From Massilia sp. CFBP 13721 (GTDB lineage: Bacteria; Pseudomonadota; Gammaproteobacteria; Burkholderiales; Burkholderiaceae_D), in assembly GCF_014842025.1 (NCBI RefSeq), contig NZ_JACYUY010000027.1, forward strand, positions 1 through 64,000: a DNA stretch of 64,000 nucleotides, given 5' to 3'. The notes beneath the pieces are model-generated. The model saw only the letters and a program-made list of their open reading frames with translations, did not search any database and was not told the origin of the DNA. A program made the translations under genes and the position numbers. Shown in pieces: positions 1 to 8,498 of this stretch. Numbering within the stretch: position 1 is the first letter of the stretch; every line of letters starts with the position of its first letter.

Positions 1-868
1 CGTTTTCGTCGTGCTGCTGCACTTCCCACAGCGCCGACCAGGAGCCGACGTCGCTCCAGCCGATGTCGGCTGGCACCACGACTGCGTTGGCGGTGCGCTC
101 CATGACCGCGTAGTCGATCGAGTCCGACGGGCAACTCGAGAACGCGGCTTCGTCGAGGCGGCAGAAGTCGAGGTCGCGGTAACCGGTGGCGACCGCTTTT
201 TCGGCCGCCTCGGCAATGGCCGGAGCGAAACTGGCCAGCTCGGTGAGGTACTGGTCGGCGGCGAACATGAACATGCCGCTGTTCCAGTAGTAGCCGCCAT
301 CGGCGACAAAGCCTTCGGCGGTGGCCAGGTCCGGCTTTTCGACGAAGCGCTCCACCTGGTAGCAATCATCGCAGCCGGGCAGCGCCGCGCCGCGGCGGAT
401 GTAGCCGTAACCGGTTTCCGGCGCCTGCGGCACGATGCCGAAGGTGGCCAGGCCGCCGCCTGCCACCAGGCCGGCGGCGCGGGCGACGGCTTCCTTGAAG
501 GCGCCCGTGTTTTCGATCACGTGGTCGGCCGGCAGCACCAGCATGACCGCCTCGGGATCGATCGCCTTCAGGTAGTGCGCCGCCGCGGCCACCGCCGGTG
601 CGGTATTGCGCCCGGCCGGTTCGAGCAGGATACCCAGCGGCGTGATGCCGGCCGCGCGCAGCTGCTCGGCCACCATGAAGCGGTGGTCATTGCCGCACAC
701 GACGAGCGGCGCCTGCAGCCCCGGCAGGCCGGCCACGCGCAGCGCGGTGTCCTGCAGCATGGTCTTGTCGGCGACGAGCGGCAGCAATTGCTTCGGCAGC
801 ACGGCGCGCGAGAGCGGCCACAAACGGGTGCCGGCGCCGCCGGAGAGAATCACTGGGTAAATTTTCAT
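1..868 (-). CDS. manC: Mannose-1-phosphate guanylyltransferase, 3' end cut by window
   Basis: The minus-strand reading frame opens with ATG at 868 and runs to the window edge without a stop (about 289 codons). It begins MKIYPVILSGGAGTRLWPLS, the nucleotide-binding signature of type II mannose-1-phosphate guanylyltransferases. Further in come PKQLLPL, a GYGYI stretch, VEKP and WNSGMF, all typical of the ManC/XanB/AlgA catalytic domain. The enzyme makes GDP-mannose from mannose-1-P and GTP in the cytoplasm. Whether a C-terminal mannose-6-P isomerase domain follows cannot be seen. It starts 11 bp after the stop of the preceding nucleotidyltransferase, so the two are probably co-transcribed. GDP-mannose would also be the precursor of the GDP-fucose made by the fcl product encoded in this locus. 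Confidence 0.9.
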   Translation of the reverse strand, partial: MKIYPVILSGGAGTRLWPLSRAVLPKQLLPLVADKTMLQDTALRVAGLPGLQAPLVVCGNDHRFMVAEQLRAAGITPLGILLEPAGRNTAPAVAAAAHYLKAIDPEAVMLVLPADHVIENTGAFKEAVARAAGLVAGGGLATFGIVPQAPETGYGYIRRGAALPGCDDCYQVERFVEKPDLATAEGFVADGGYYWNSGMFMFAADQYLTELASFAPAIAEAAEKAVATGYRDLDFCRLDEAAFSSCPSDSIDYAVMERTANAVVVPADIGWSDVGSWSALWEVQQHDEN

Positions 869-879
869 GCCTGGGCTTT

Positions 880-2043
880 CTATCGATTATTCCCGCTTGC
901 TACTTTTTTTTGACCGGCGCCTTCCTTGCGGCTGCTGCGGCGGCGATCGCGCGCATTCACCCATTCCTCGGAGCTGTATTCGGAGGCGTGCTTCATCTCT
1001 CCGGCACGGTCGACACTGTATTCCTTGAATACGATCATCTCGTTGAGCGTCACGTCGTGCAGCACACGCGTATATTCGAACAAGACGCTGCGGACAATTT
1101 CCGCGCCTTCGCAGATATGGCTGCCGTGGCCGATCCAGGTCGGTCCGACGATGTGCACGCCCGCTTCGATGCGCACGCCCGAACCGATGTAGACCGGGCC
1201 CTCGATGGTCGTGCCGTTCCAGTCGATGCTCGTGTTCAGGCCGACCCACAGGCCCGGTTCGATCTGGGTGCCGGGCACGTCCATGTGATTGACTTCGCCG
1301 GTCAGCACGGTCTGCAGCACTTCCCAGTAGTCGGACATGGTGCCGATGTCGAGCCAGTTGAACGGGCGGCCCTGAGCGAAGAACGGCAGGCCGCGCTCGG
1401 CCAGCAGCGGGAACAGTTCGGAGCCGATGTCGAAGGTCACGCCCGGCGGGATCAGGTCGATCACTTCGGGTTCGAAAATATAGATGCCGGTGCTGATGAA
1501 GTTCGACTTCGCCTCTTCCTGGCTCGGCTTTTCCTGGAACTCGGTGATGCGGCCCTCTTCGTCGGTGACGACGACGCCGTACGACGAGACCTTGTCCCAC
1601 GGGACTTCCTTGGTGATGACCGAGGCCATCGCGCCCTTGCGGCGGTGTTCGAGCAGGGCCGCTTTCAGGTCGAGGTCGATCAGCGCATCGCCGCACATCA
1701 CGATCGTGGTGTCATCAAAAAACTGGCCGAATTCCTGGATCTTCTTCATACCGCCGGCCGAACCGATCGGCTCGGGCACGATGGTGCCGTCGTCGGTGGT
1801 ATAGCCCTCGAACGAGTAGCCGATCTGGACGCCGAACTGCTCGCCCTCGCCGAAATACTCTTCGATCTTTTCGTGCAGCCAGCTGACGTTGACCATGATT
1901 TCGGTCACGCCATGTTTTTTCAGGTGCTCGACCAGGTAAGCCATCACCGGCTTGCCGAGCAGCGGGATCATCGGTTTCGGAAGATCGTAGGTGAGCGGAC
2001 GAACGCGTGTGCCCTTGCCTGCCGCGAGAATCATAGCTTTCAT
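880..2043 (-). CDS. Sugar nucleotidyltransferase with left-handed beta-helix tail (GDP-mannose pyrophosphorylase-like)
   Basis: 387 residues. The N-terminus MKAMILAAGKGTRVRPLTYD followed by LPKPMIPLLGKP is the signature of NTP_transferase enzymes. Residues about 1-235 form the Rossmann-like catalytic domain, including a CGDALIDLD metal-binding stretch near residue 118. About 260-350 carries hexapeptide-like repeats (IEAGVHIVGPTWIGHG), a left-handed beta-helix. The last ~25 residues are a basic, probably disordered tail. The architecture resembles eukaryotic-type GDP-mannose or glucose-1-phosphate pyrophosphorylases; the exact nucleotide and sugar cannot be decided from sequence. It sits between galE and manC in the same direction, consistent with sugar-nucleotide supply for the polysaccharide. 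Confidence 0.8.
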   Translation of the reverse strand: MKAMILAAGKGTRVRPLTYDLPKPMIPLLGKPVMAYLVEHLKKHGVTEIMVNVSWLHEKIEEYFGEGEQFGVQIGYSFEGYTTDDGTIVPEPIGSAGGMKKIQEFGQFFDDTTIVMCGDALIDLDLKAALLEHRRKGAMASVITKEVPWDKVSSYGVVVTDEEGRITEFQEKPSQEEAKSNFISTGIYIFEPEVIDLIPPGVTFDIGSELFPLLAERGLPFFAQGRPFNWLDIGTMSDYWEVLQTVLTGEVNHMDVPGTQIEPGLWVGLNTSIDWNGTTIEGPVYIGSGVRIEAGVHIVGPTWIGHGSHICEGAEIVRSVLFEYTRVLHDVTLNEMIVFKEYSVDRAGEMKHASEYSSEEWVNARDRRRSSRKEGAGQKKVASGNNR

Positions 2044-2157
2044 TAAAACGCCCTCGTTTCGTATGCTGTGGGACGGATGCGCCGTTCTGCGGCGCGCCCG
2101 CCCGGATTGGTCTGGTATGACGTTTTCGTTGACTGGTTGTCGTGTGCCGCCGCAGCC

Positions 2158-3162
2158 TCAGGCCTGCGCGCTCATCGTCTGGTAGCGCCAGGTATCGGCG
2201 CACATCTGCGCGACATCACGCGTGGCGACCCAGCCCAGTTCATCGCGTGCGCGCGCCGGATCGGCATAGCACTTGGCGATGTCGCCCGGGCGGCGGTCGA
2301 CGATCTGGTAGGCGATCGGACGGCCGCAGGCCGCTTCGAAGGCGCGCACCATTTCCAGCACGCTGTTGCCATTGCCAGTGCCGAGGTTGTAGGTCAGCAG
2401 GCCGGGGCCTTGCGCCAGCTTTTCCAGGGTCTTGACGTGGCCGATCGAGAGGTCGACGACGTGGATGTAGTCGCGCATCCCGGTGCCGTCCGGGGTCGGG
2501 TAATCGCCGCCGAACACCGACAGTTTTTCGCGCTGGCCGGTGGCGACCTGGGCGATGTAGGGCACCAGGTTGTTCGGGATGCCGGACGGCGATTCGCCGA
2601 TCAGGCCGCTTTCATGGGCGCCGACCGGGTTGAAGTAGCGCAGCAGCGCGATATGCCAGTCCGGCTCGGCCTTGATCAGGTCGCGCAGGATGTCTTCGAT
2701 CATCAGCTTGCTGCGGCCGTAGGGATTGGTCGCCGACAGCGGGAAGTCCTCGGTGATCGGTACCGACGCCGGATCGCCGTAGACGGTGGCCGAAGAGCTG
2801 AAGACCAGCGTCTTGACGCCGAACTTCGCCATCGTCTCGAACAGCACGACGCTGCCCGACACGTTGTTGTCGTAGTAGCGCAGCGGCTGCGCCACCGATT
2901 CGCCGACCGCTTTCAGGCCGGCGAAATGGATCACCGCATCGACCTTGTGGGCGGCAAAGGCCGCTTCCATGGCGGCGCGGTCGCGGATGTCGGCTTCGAC
3001 GAAATCGAACGACTTGCCGGTAATCTTGTGCACTTGCTCTTGCACCGTGCGCTGGGCGTTGGAGAGATTGTCGACCACGACCACGTCGTACCCGGCATTT
3101 TGCAACTCGACGACGGTATGGGAACCAATATAGCCCACGCCGCCAGTAACCAGAATCTTCAT
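2158..3162 (-). CDS. galE: UDP-glucose 4-epimerase
   Basis: 334 residues beginning MKILVTGGVGYIGSHTVVEL, the NAD-binding GxxGxxG of extended SDR epimerases. The catalytic SxnYxxxK equivalent is visible as S-S-A-T-V-Y-G-D and N-P-Y-G-R-S-K. GMRDYIHVVDL and YNLGTGNGNSVLEM are GalE hallmarks. I chose the ATG at 3162 rather than the in-frame GTG 18 bp upstream, because a GAAGAGAG ribosome-binding sequence precedes 3162 and family members start with MKIL or MKVL. It interconverts UDP-glucose and UDP-galactose (possibly also the GlcNAc/GalNAc pair). It is separated from the upstream wecG-like gene by a palindromic element, so it may have some separate expression. Confidence 0.93.
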   Translation of the reverse strand: MKILVTGGVGYIGSHTVVELQNAGYDVVVVDNLSNAQRTVQEQVHKITGKSFDFVEADIRDRAAMEAAFAAHKVDAVIHFAGLKAVGESVAQPLRYYDNNVSGSVVLFETMAKFGVKTLVFSSSATVYGDPASVPITEDFPLSATNPYGRSKLMIEDILRDLIKAEPDWHIALLRYFNPVGAHESGLIGESPSGIPNNLVPYIAQVATGQREKLSVFGGDYPTPDGTGMRDYIHVVDLSIGHVKTLEKLAQGPGLLTYNLGTGNGNSVLEMVRAFEAACGRPIAYQIVDRRPGDIAKCYADPARARDELGWVATRDVAQMCADTWRYQTMSAQA

Positions 3163-3276
3163 TGTCGTCACTCTCTTCACAATTATGCGCGCCTGTTTCG
3201 GCGCTCCAGAACGGCTGTTGAAAACCGTCCCCTCTTTGTCCTTCAGTAGCGGTTCTTACGACCGCGTCTTCCCTAC

Positions 3277-3375
3277 CGCGTCCAACAGGAGGCCCATGGC
3301 GGCGTTGCACCGTCTCGCCGTACTAGCGTACTGTCTTCGACGGTGCGCCTTGCCCTGAGCCTCCTGTTGAACGCG
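3277..3375. repeat. Long imperfect palindrome between wecG-like gene and galE
   Basis: Outer arms 3277-3293 and 3359-3375 are inverted copies with 16 of 17 positions matching (CGCGTCCAACAGGAGGC against CGCGTTCAACAGGAGGC). Inside lie a second inverted pair, GCACCGTC and GACGGTGC, and a central near-palindrome GTACTAGCGTAC. The whole 99 bp can fold into one long interrupted hairpin. It begins just after the wecG-like stop. There is no clean T-tract, so an RNA-stabilising or processing hairpin or a dispersed palindromic element is more likely than an intrinsic terminator. Confidence 0.6.
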
Positions 3376-3381
3376 TTTTAT

Positions 3382-4131
3382 TCAGTACCTGCGCGTGCGC
3401 GCCGCTTCCTTTACCAGCAGCCAGATGAAGGCCATGTCCTCGATAAAATAGCGGCGGAACATGCGCCGCGGTTCCTGCAAAAACCGGTAAAACCATTCCA
3501 GTCCGGCGCGCTGCATCCAGCGCGGCGCACGTTTCACGCGGCCGATCACCACGTCGAAGGTGCCGCCCACGCCCATCGCGAACGGCACGCCCATGGTCTC
3601 CTGCCAGCGTCCGAGAAATTGTTCCTTCCTGGGCGAGCCCATCGCCACGAACAGCAGGTCGGCGCGGCTGTCGCGTACCTGCGCGGCCACCGCCGCTTCT
3701 TGCGCCTCACCCTGCCAGTAGCCGTCGCGCCAACCGGCGATGACCAGTTGCGGATAACGGCGCGCGTAGCTGTCGGCCACCGCGGCCACCACCTCGGCAC
3801 GCGCCCCCAGCAGGAACACGCGCCAGCCGCGCTCGCCCGCCCTGCGCATCAGCGCCTCGAACAGGTCGACACCGGCGACGCGCTCCTTCAGCGGCTTGCC
3901 CAGCAGGCGCGACGCCCACACCACCGGCATGCCGTCGACGTTGACCAGCGCGCAGGCATTGATGATGCGCCGCAGTTCTTCGTCACGGCTGGCCTTGACC
4001 AGCTTGTCCACGTTCACCACCACGTGCTGATGGGGCTTGCCGGAGCGGATGAATTCCTCGATACGGCAGAGGGTTTCCTCCATCGACAGATTGTCGATCC
4101 TGCAGCCCATCATCGTGATGGCGGGGGTCAT
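3382..4131 (-). CDS. WecG/TagA/CpsF family glycosyltransferase (GT26)
   Basis: 249 residues from ATG 4131, which lies 8 bp after the wecB stop; longer in-frame starts would run into wecB. Motifs of GT26 are clear: VNVDGMPVVWASRLLG with the conserved Asp (about residues 62-77), VFLLGARAEVV, and LFVAMGSPRKEQFL (about 165-178). The C-terminus carries the basic and aromatic YRFLQEPRRMFRRY stretch typical of membrane-associated WecG/TagA enzymes. Family members add N-acetylmannosamine or its uronic acid to lipid-linked GlcNAc. The adjacent wecB would supply UDP-ManNAc. No UDP-ManNAc dehydrogenase (wecC) is in view, which favours ManNAc as the transferred sugar; this is inference. Confidence 0.85.
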   Translation of the reverse strand: MTPAITMMGCRIDNLSMEETLCRIEEFIRSGKPHQHVVVNVDKLVKASRDEELRRIINACALVNVDGMPVVWASRLLGKPLKERVAGVDLFEALMRRAGERGWRVFLLGARAEVVAAVADSYARRYPQLVIAGWRDGYWQGEAQEAAVAAQVRDSRADLLFVAMGSPRKEQFLGRWQETMGVPFAMGVGGTFDVVIGRVKRAPRWMQRAGLEWFYRFLQEPRRMFRRYFIEDMAFIWLLVKEAARTRRY

Positions 4132-4139
4132 GGCGGTGC

Positions 4140-5270
4140 CTAGGCGGTTTTCAGCGCCAACTCTTTGGCCAATACTGCCACGATGCGCTCGGCGGCCTTG
4201 CCGTCCCACAGGTGCGGGCGGCGGCCCTGCTTGCCTTCGCCGCGCAAGACCTTGCGTGCTTCCAGCATGATTTTCTCGGGATCGGTGCCGGCCAGCACGT
4301 TGGAACCTTCATCGACCGTCACCGGACGCTCGGTATTCTCGCGGATGGTCACGCATGGTACGCCGAGGGCCGTGGTTTCTTCCTGCAGGCCGCCGGAATC
4401 GGTCAGCACCACGGCCGCGTCCTTCCACAGATTGAGGAAGGCCATGTAGGCTTGCGGGCCGGCCAGGGTCACGTTCGGGCCGAGGTCGATGCCGAATTTT
4501 TCGATGTTGGCGCGGGTACGCGGGTGCACCGGGAAGATCAGCGGCAGCTCGCTCGCGATTTCCTTCAGGGCGCCGGCGATGCGGGTGAAGATGACGCGGT
4601 CGTCGACATTGCTCGGGCGGTGCATGGTGACGACGCCGTATTTACCTTTGCCCTGGCCACCGTTTTGCTGCGCCCTCGCCTTGAAGGCGGCGGTTTCGAA
4701 GCCGGAAGTGTCGGCGTGGGTCAGCTTGTCGGCCTGGAACAGGACGTTGTCGACCATCACGTGGCCGACGTAATGCACGGCCGAGTCCGGCTTGCCTTCA
4801 CGCTTGAGGTGTTCGAGCGCCGCCGGTTCGGTCACGAAGAACCAGTCGGAAATGCTGTCGGTCACCAGGCGGTTGATTTCCTCGGGCATCGACATGTCGC
4901 CGCTGCGCAGGCCGGCCTCGACGTGGGCGACCGGGATGTTGAGTTTCTTGGCGACGATCGAGCAGGCCAGCGTGGAGTTGACGTCGCCCACGACCAGCAC
5001 GGCGGCCGGACGTTCGGCGATGCACAGTTCCTCGAAGCCGACCATGATCTTTCCCGTCTGCTGGCTATGGCTGCCGCCGCCGGCGGCCATGAAGACGTCC
5101 GGTTGCGGAATGCCGAGTTCCTCGAAGAAGACGTCGTTCATCTCGCGATCGTAATGCTGACCGGTGTGGATGATCTTGAACGACAGTGCCGACTGCGCCT
5201 GCAGCGCACGCACGATCGGCGCGATCTTCATGAAATTGGGCCTAGCGCCCGCGACCAGATAAATGAGCAT
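4140..5270 (-). CDS. wecB: UDP-N-acetylglucosamine 2-epimerase (non-hydrolysing)
   Basis: 376 residues. The start MLIYLVAGARPNFMKIAPIV, then HTGQHYDREM, HVEAGLRSGD, MPEEINRLVTDSIS, TMHRPSNVD, FPVHPRT and TDSGGLQEE are in family order and at family length. The enzyme interconverts UDP-GlcNAc and UDP-ManNAc in the cytoplasm. It is followed after 8 bp by a WecG/TagA-type transferase, its natural partner. The spacer upstream of the start (5271-5318) is very A/T-rich compared with its surroundings and could hold an internal promoter of the locus, but I cannot fix a -35/-10 pair. Confidence 0.95.
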   Translation of the reverse strand: MLIYLVAGARPNFMKIAPIVRALQAQSALSFKIIHTGQHYDREMNDVFFEELGIPQPDVFMAAGGGSHSQQTGKIMVGFEELCIAERPAAVLVVGDVNSTLACSIVAKKLNIPVAHVEAGLRSGDMSMPEEINRLVTDSISDWFFVTEPAALEHLKREGKPDSAVHYVGHVMVDNVLFQADKLTHADTSGFETAAFKARAQQNGGQGKGKYGVVTMHRPSNVDDRVIFTRIAGALKEIASELPLIFPVHPRTRANIEKFGIDLGPNVTLAGPQAYMAFLNLWKDAAVVLTDSGGLQEETTALGVPCVTIRENTERPVTVDEGSNVLAGTDPEKIMLEARKVLRGEGKQGRRPHLWDGKAAERIVAVLAKELALKTA

Positions 5271-5318
5271 GTTCAGACTTCCCTATACCACTGTAATAAT
5301 TATGGAAAACGGACAACA

Positions 5319-7310
5319 TTAAAAAAACGTTATTGTAAACCTGCATTCGACCGGAACGGCGGACGATACGGTTGAGATACGCAGCACGTCGCTCGGCTCC
5401 TTCGATTCGTAGCCGCGCGAGTACCAGCCGAGCGGTGGGTTCTCGGCACCGCGCACCAGTTCGAGCTTCAGGTCGGCGCCGGTGGCATGCATCTGCAGCG
5501 CGAAGCGCTTGCCGCGCACATGCAAACCAGTGCTGGTCAGGCGCACGTTCAGTTCGGGCGCAAAATGCCAGAACAGCTCGAGCGGATGCGCCTTTTTCGC
5601 GGCCACCTCGTCACGCACGACGAGCGTGCTGCTGGCGGCGTCGTAACGCACGCTGCGCAGGTGGCGCACCGGGTCGGCAAAGCGCGTATAGCCGTCGTGC
5701 GAGCCGCGGAAATCGAATTCATGGGGCGAGGCCGGCATGCGCTCGATGGTGGCGCGCGCCTTGCGCAGCCACATGAAACGCCCGCCAGAGACCGACTGGT
5801 CGCGCCCGTCGACGCGCACCGTGTTGTGGGCCGAGGTGCCGCGGAAATAGTCGCGCCACTTCTGTTCCTGCCAGTACGAATAGGTACCCGGATCGATCAG
5901 TACCTGCTCCCCCGCCACCGACAGCGTCATCGACAGCGCGTCGGCATGGCCGTGCGCGGCGATGCCGAGGTAGCCGAGCGGGCCGCAATCGAGCATGCCC
6001 TTGATTTCGTTTTCCTCGCCGAAATGCGAGCCGAACAGCAGGTAGCCGCCATCGGGGAAGGACCAGCCGGTGTCGGATTCGTGCGGGTCGGCGTCGGGCC
6101 GCTTGCCGGGCAGCGCGTGCAGCAGCCAGCGCACGCCCGGGTGATCGGACGGCTGGCCGCCGAACACGGTTTCTCCAAGCGCCAGCAACTGCGCCGCGCG
6201 GTCGCTGCCGGCGACGGCGAGGCGGAACACGCTGCCGTCGTCGCTGTCTCCCACGTTCGGCACATGGCCGTTGATATCGCGCACCGAGCGCAGGAAACGC
6301 AGCGCGCGCTGCAGCACGCTCCAGTAGGTGCGCGAAAACGCCACGTCGCAGGATTGCCCCACCAGTCCCGCCACGAACAGGAACTCGGCCGAGAACACGT
6401 GGTAGCCAAAGGCTTGCTCGCGGTTGACGCCGTCGAGCGAATACTGCAGGCGCGCCTGCTGTTCGAGTTCGCGCCGCGCCTGTTCCATCCAGGCGCCGGA
6501 CGCCTTCCAGCAGGGCCAGACCGAGCTCGCCACGAACAGGCCGGCCAGTTCGCCGATCAGGTGGTTGTTGGCCGAGGAGTGGCGCGACAGGTTGCGCGAA
6601 ATGGTGCGGCAATGGGCGTGAATACTGTCGAGCCAGTCGGTGCGCAGGCGCTGGCCCGATTCGCCGGCAAACAGCGTGCTCGCCTCGCCGCCCACCAGTT
6701 GCCACAGCAGCGCCCAGTTGATCAGGCGGATGCCCAGCTCCATCGGGCTGGTCCAGTTGGGGCCGTTCAGGGGTGGACACTGGTCGAGCCAGCTGCGCAG
6801 TTGCTGCTCGAGCGCATGCAGCCAGCGCACGTCGCCGCTGACGCTCCAGGCTTGGGCCAGGCGCACGAGGTGCAGGTGGCGGTTCAGCTCCCACACGTGC
6901 TTGATGTCGCCGACCAGTTCGGGGTTGTCGATGGCAATGTCGCCGGCAAACACGGCGGGACCGGTGACGCCGCTGTCCGGGTCGCGGTTCCAGACGGTCG
7001 GCACGCCGACGTCGAAACTGCGGTCGGCGAACAGCACCACGTGGCCGGCGCAGATGCGGTCGGCTTCGGCCAGCAGGGCGTCGACCTGGGCCGGGCTCAG
7101 CGCCGGGGCGCCGCGGACGTGGAAGCTGCGTGCGCGCGGCATGGGCGCCGCCGCGGCTGCCGATGATGCTGTTGTTGGCGATACGGCGCGCAAGGCGGCC
7201 CCACGGGCCATTTTCGTGCGTGCCATCCGGCGCACGCGGTAGCCGATTTCGGCCACCGACATGCAGCGCAGACGATTCACCCACCAAACCATGCGTACTG
7301 TAGCGTTCAT
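5319..7310 (-). CDS. Heparinase II/III family protein without clear signal peptide
   Basis: 663 residues from ATG 7310; that start overlaps the upstream glycosyltransferase stop as ATGA, indicating translational coupling. The N-terminal half (about 40-350) is alpha-helical with NRHLHLVRLAQAW and NNHLIGELAGLF, as in the heparinase N-terminal toroid. The C-terminal half (about 400-620) has YLGIAAHGHADALSMTLS and SYSWQEQKWRDYFRGT-like text with TSAHNTVRVDG, the PF07940 beta-sandwich signature. Such proteins are polysaccharide lyases or hydrolases and are common in EPS clusters, where they may trim or turn over polymer. The start MNATVRMVWWVNRLRCMS is not a good signal peptide, so location is uncertain. 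Substrate cannot be inferred. Confidence 0.82.
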   Translation of the reverse strand: MNATVRMVWWVNRLRCMSVAEIGYRVRRMARTKMARGAALRAVSPTTASSAAAAAPMPRARSFHVRGAPALSPAQVDALLAEADRICAGHVVLFADRSFDVGVPTVWNRDPDSGVTGPAVFAGDIAIDNPELVGDIKHVWELNRHLHLVRLAQAWSVSGDVRWLHALEQQLRSWLDQCPPLNGPNWTSPMELGIRLINWALLWQLVGGEASTLFAGESGQRLRTDWLDSIHAHCRTISRNLSRHSSANNHLIGELAGLFVASSVWPCWKASGAWMEQARRELEQQARLQYSLDGVNREQAFGYHVFSAEFLFVAGLVGQSCDVAFSRTYWSVLQRALRFLRSVRDINGHVPNVGDSDDGSVFRLAVAGSDRAAQLLALGETVFGGQPSDHPGVRWLLHALPGKRPDADPHESDTGWSFPDGGYLLFGSHFGEENEIKGMLDCGPLGYLGIAAHGHADALSMTLSVAGEQVLIDPGTYSYWQEQKWRDYFRGTSAHNTVRVDGRDQSVSGGRFMWLRKARATIERMPASPHEFDFRGSHDGYTRFADPVRHLRSVRYDAASSTLVVRDEVAAKKAHPLELFWHFAPELNVRLTSTGLHVRGKRFALQMHATGADLKLELVRGAENPPLGWYSRGYESKEPSDVLRISTVSSAVPVECRFTITFF

Positions 7311-8380
7311 CGATTCCCCACCAGGTCGTTGTAGATCGCAGCCAGACGGCCGCATACTGCTTCGGTTGAATAGTGCCGCGCCACCGTGGCGCGCGCGCGT
7401 TCGCCCAGCCTTTGCCGCAGGCCGGCATCCGCCAGCATACTTGCCAACGCGGCAGCGAGCGCTGCGCTATCGTGCGCAGGTACCAGCAAGCCGTTGTCGC
7501 CGCCCTGCACGGCTTCGGGAATCCCGCCGACGGCGCTCGCGACCACGGCCTTGCCGGCCGCCATGGCTTCGAGCAATGCCATCGGCAAGCCTTCGGCGTG
7601 CGAGGGCAGGCAAAACACGTCGGCCCGTGCCAGCTGTTCGGCGCGGGCGGCGGCATCGAGCCAGCCGGCCAGGGTAACCCGTCCCTCGATGCCGCGCTCG
7701 GCCGCGGCGCGGCGCCAGGCGGCCAGGTCGCCATCGCCGGCCAACACCAGGTGCACCTCCGGGAAACGCGGCGCCAGCAGCGCAACGGCATCGAACAGCT
7801 CGGCCACGCCCTTGGCGGCCTCGACACGCCCGAGGAACAGTATCCGGCCAGGGGCGGCGCTTTGATGAATGCTTGCCGGCAGCGGCACCGCATTCGGCAC
7901 CACCGTCACGCGCGCGCGCGGGGCGAAGCTGCGCAGGAAGCCGGCCCAGCCTTCGGTAAGGGCGATCACGAGCGAGCTGCGCTCGAGCGTATGGCGGATC
8001 CAGCGCCGCATCAGGGCGCTTGATTCGATGGTGGCGAACTGGCGGAAGCCGCCGCCGTGCAGGTGGAAAATGGTCTGGCAGCCGGCGCAACGCGCCAGCC
8101 ACAGCAGCAGCGACTTGCGCGCGAAGCTGGCGTGCGAGGCCGCGTGCGCATGCACGATGGCCGGGCGCCGCCACAGGCAAGCCTGCAAGGTTTGCCAGCC
8201 GCCGCGCACCGCCGCTTCCAGCTTGGCAAGGGAACTGCCTTCGCGGTGGGTGCTGACGTAGCGCACCTGGGCCTGCTCGAACAGGCCGCCGGCACGCAAT
8301 GCCGCCACCAGCGCCGCCACCCCACCCCGCCCGTCGGGCGCGGTACCCAGCATCAGGATGCGCGGCGCGCGCGTCTTCAT
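7307..8380 (-). CDS. Glycosyltransferase family 4
   Basis: 357 residues. The N-terminus ILMLGTAPDGRGGVAALVAA has the glycine-rich acceptor-side loop of GT4 enzymes. HLHGGGF, VVPNAVPLP and ILFLGRVEAAKGVAELFDA mark the domain junction. CLPSHAEGLPMALLEAMAAG contains the conserved E-x7-E nucleotide-sugar site near residue 265. It acts in the cytoplasm on lipid-linked oligosaccharide. Its stop overlaps the following heparinase-like start (ATGA). About 118 bp of A/T-rich sequence (8381-8498) separates it from the CapK-like gene upstream, a plausible position for an internal promoter. Confidence 0.88.
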   Translation of the reverse strand: MKTRAPRILMLGTAPDGRGGVAALVAALRAGGLFEQAQVRYVSTHREGSSLAKLEAAVRGGWQTLQACLWRRPAIVHAHAASHASFARKSLLLWLARCAGCQTIFHLHGGGFRQFATIESSALMRRWIRHTLERSSLVIALTEGWAGFLRSFAPRARVTVVPNAVPLPASIHQSAAPGRILFLGRVEAAKGVAELFDAVALLAPRFPEVHLVLAGDGDLAAWRRAAAERGIEGRVTLAGWLDAAARAEQLARADVFCLPSHAEGLPMALLEAMAAGKAVVASAVGGIPEAVQGGDNGLLVPAHDSAALAAALASMLADAGLRQRLGERARATVARHYSTEAVCGRLAAIYNDLVGNR

Positions 8381-8498
8381 GCGCGAACTCCGGCAGCACG
8401 GAGGTCCGACGATCTGGTGGTGGAAAGCGTGTTCACTATTCTTGATAAAGGCACAATATTTCGATCATACATTATCAGTTGCCCTTTCCGCGCACAGT

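Noticed and set aside
11..913. Long plus-strand open frame opposite manC
   Set aside because: It is the antisense shadow of a gene with clear ManC motifs on the minus strand; its own translation is low-complexity and matches no family. The same holds for other long plus-strand frames across 1-30 kb.
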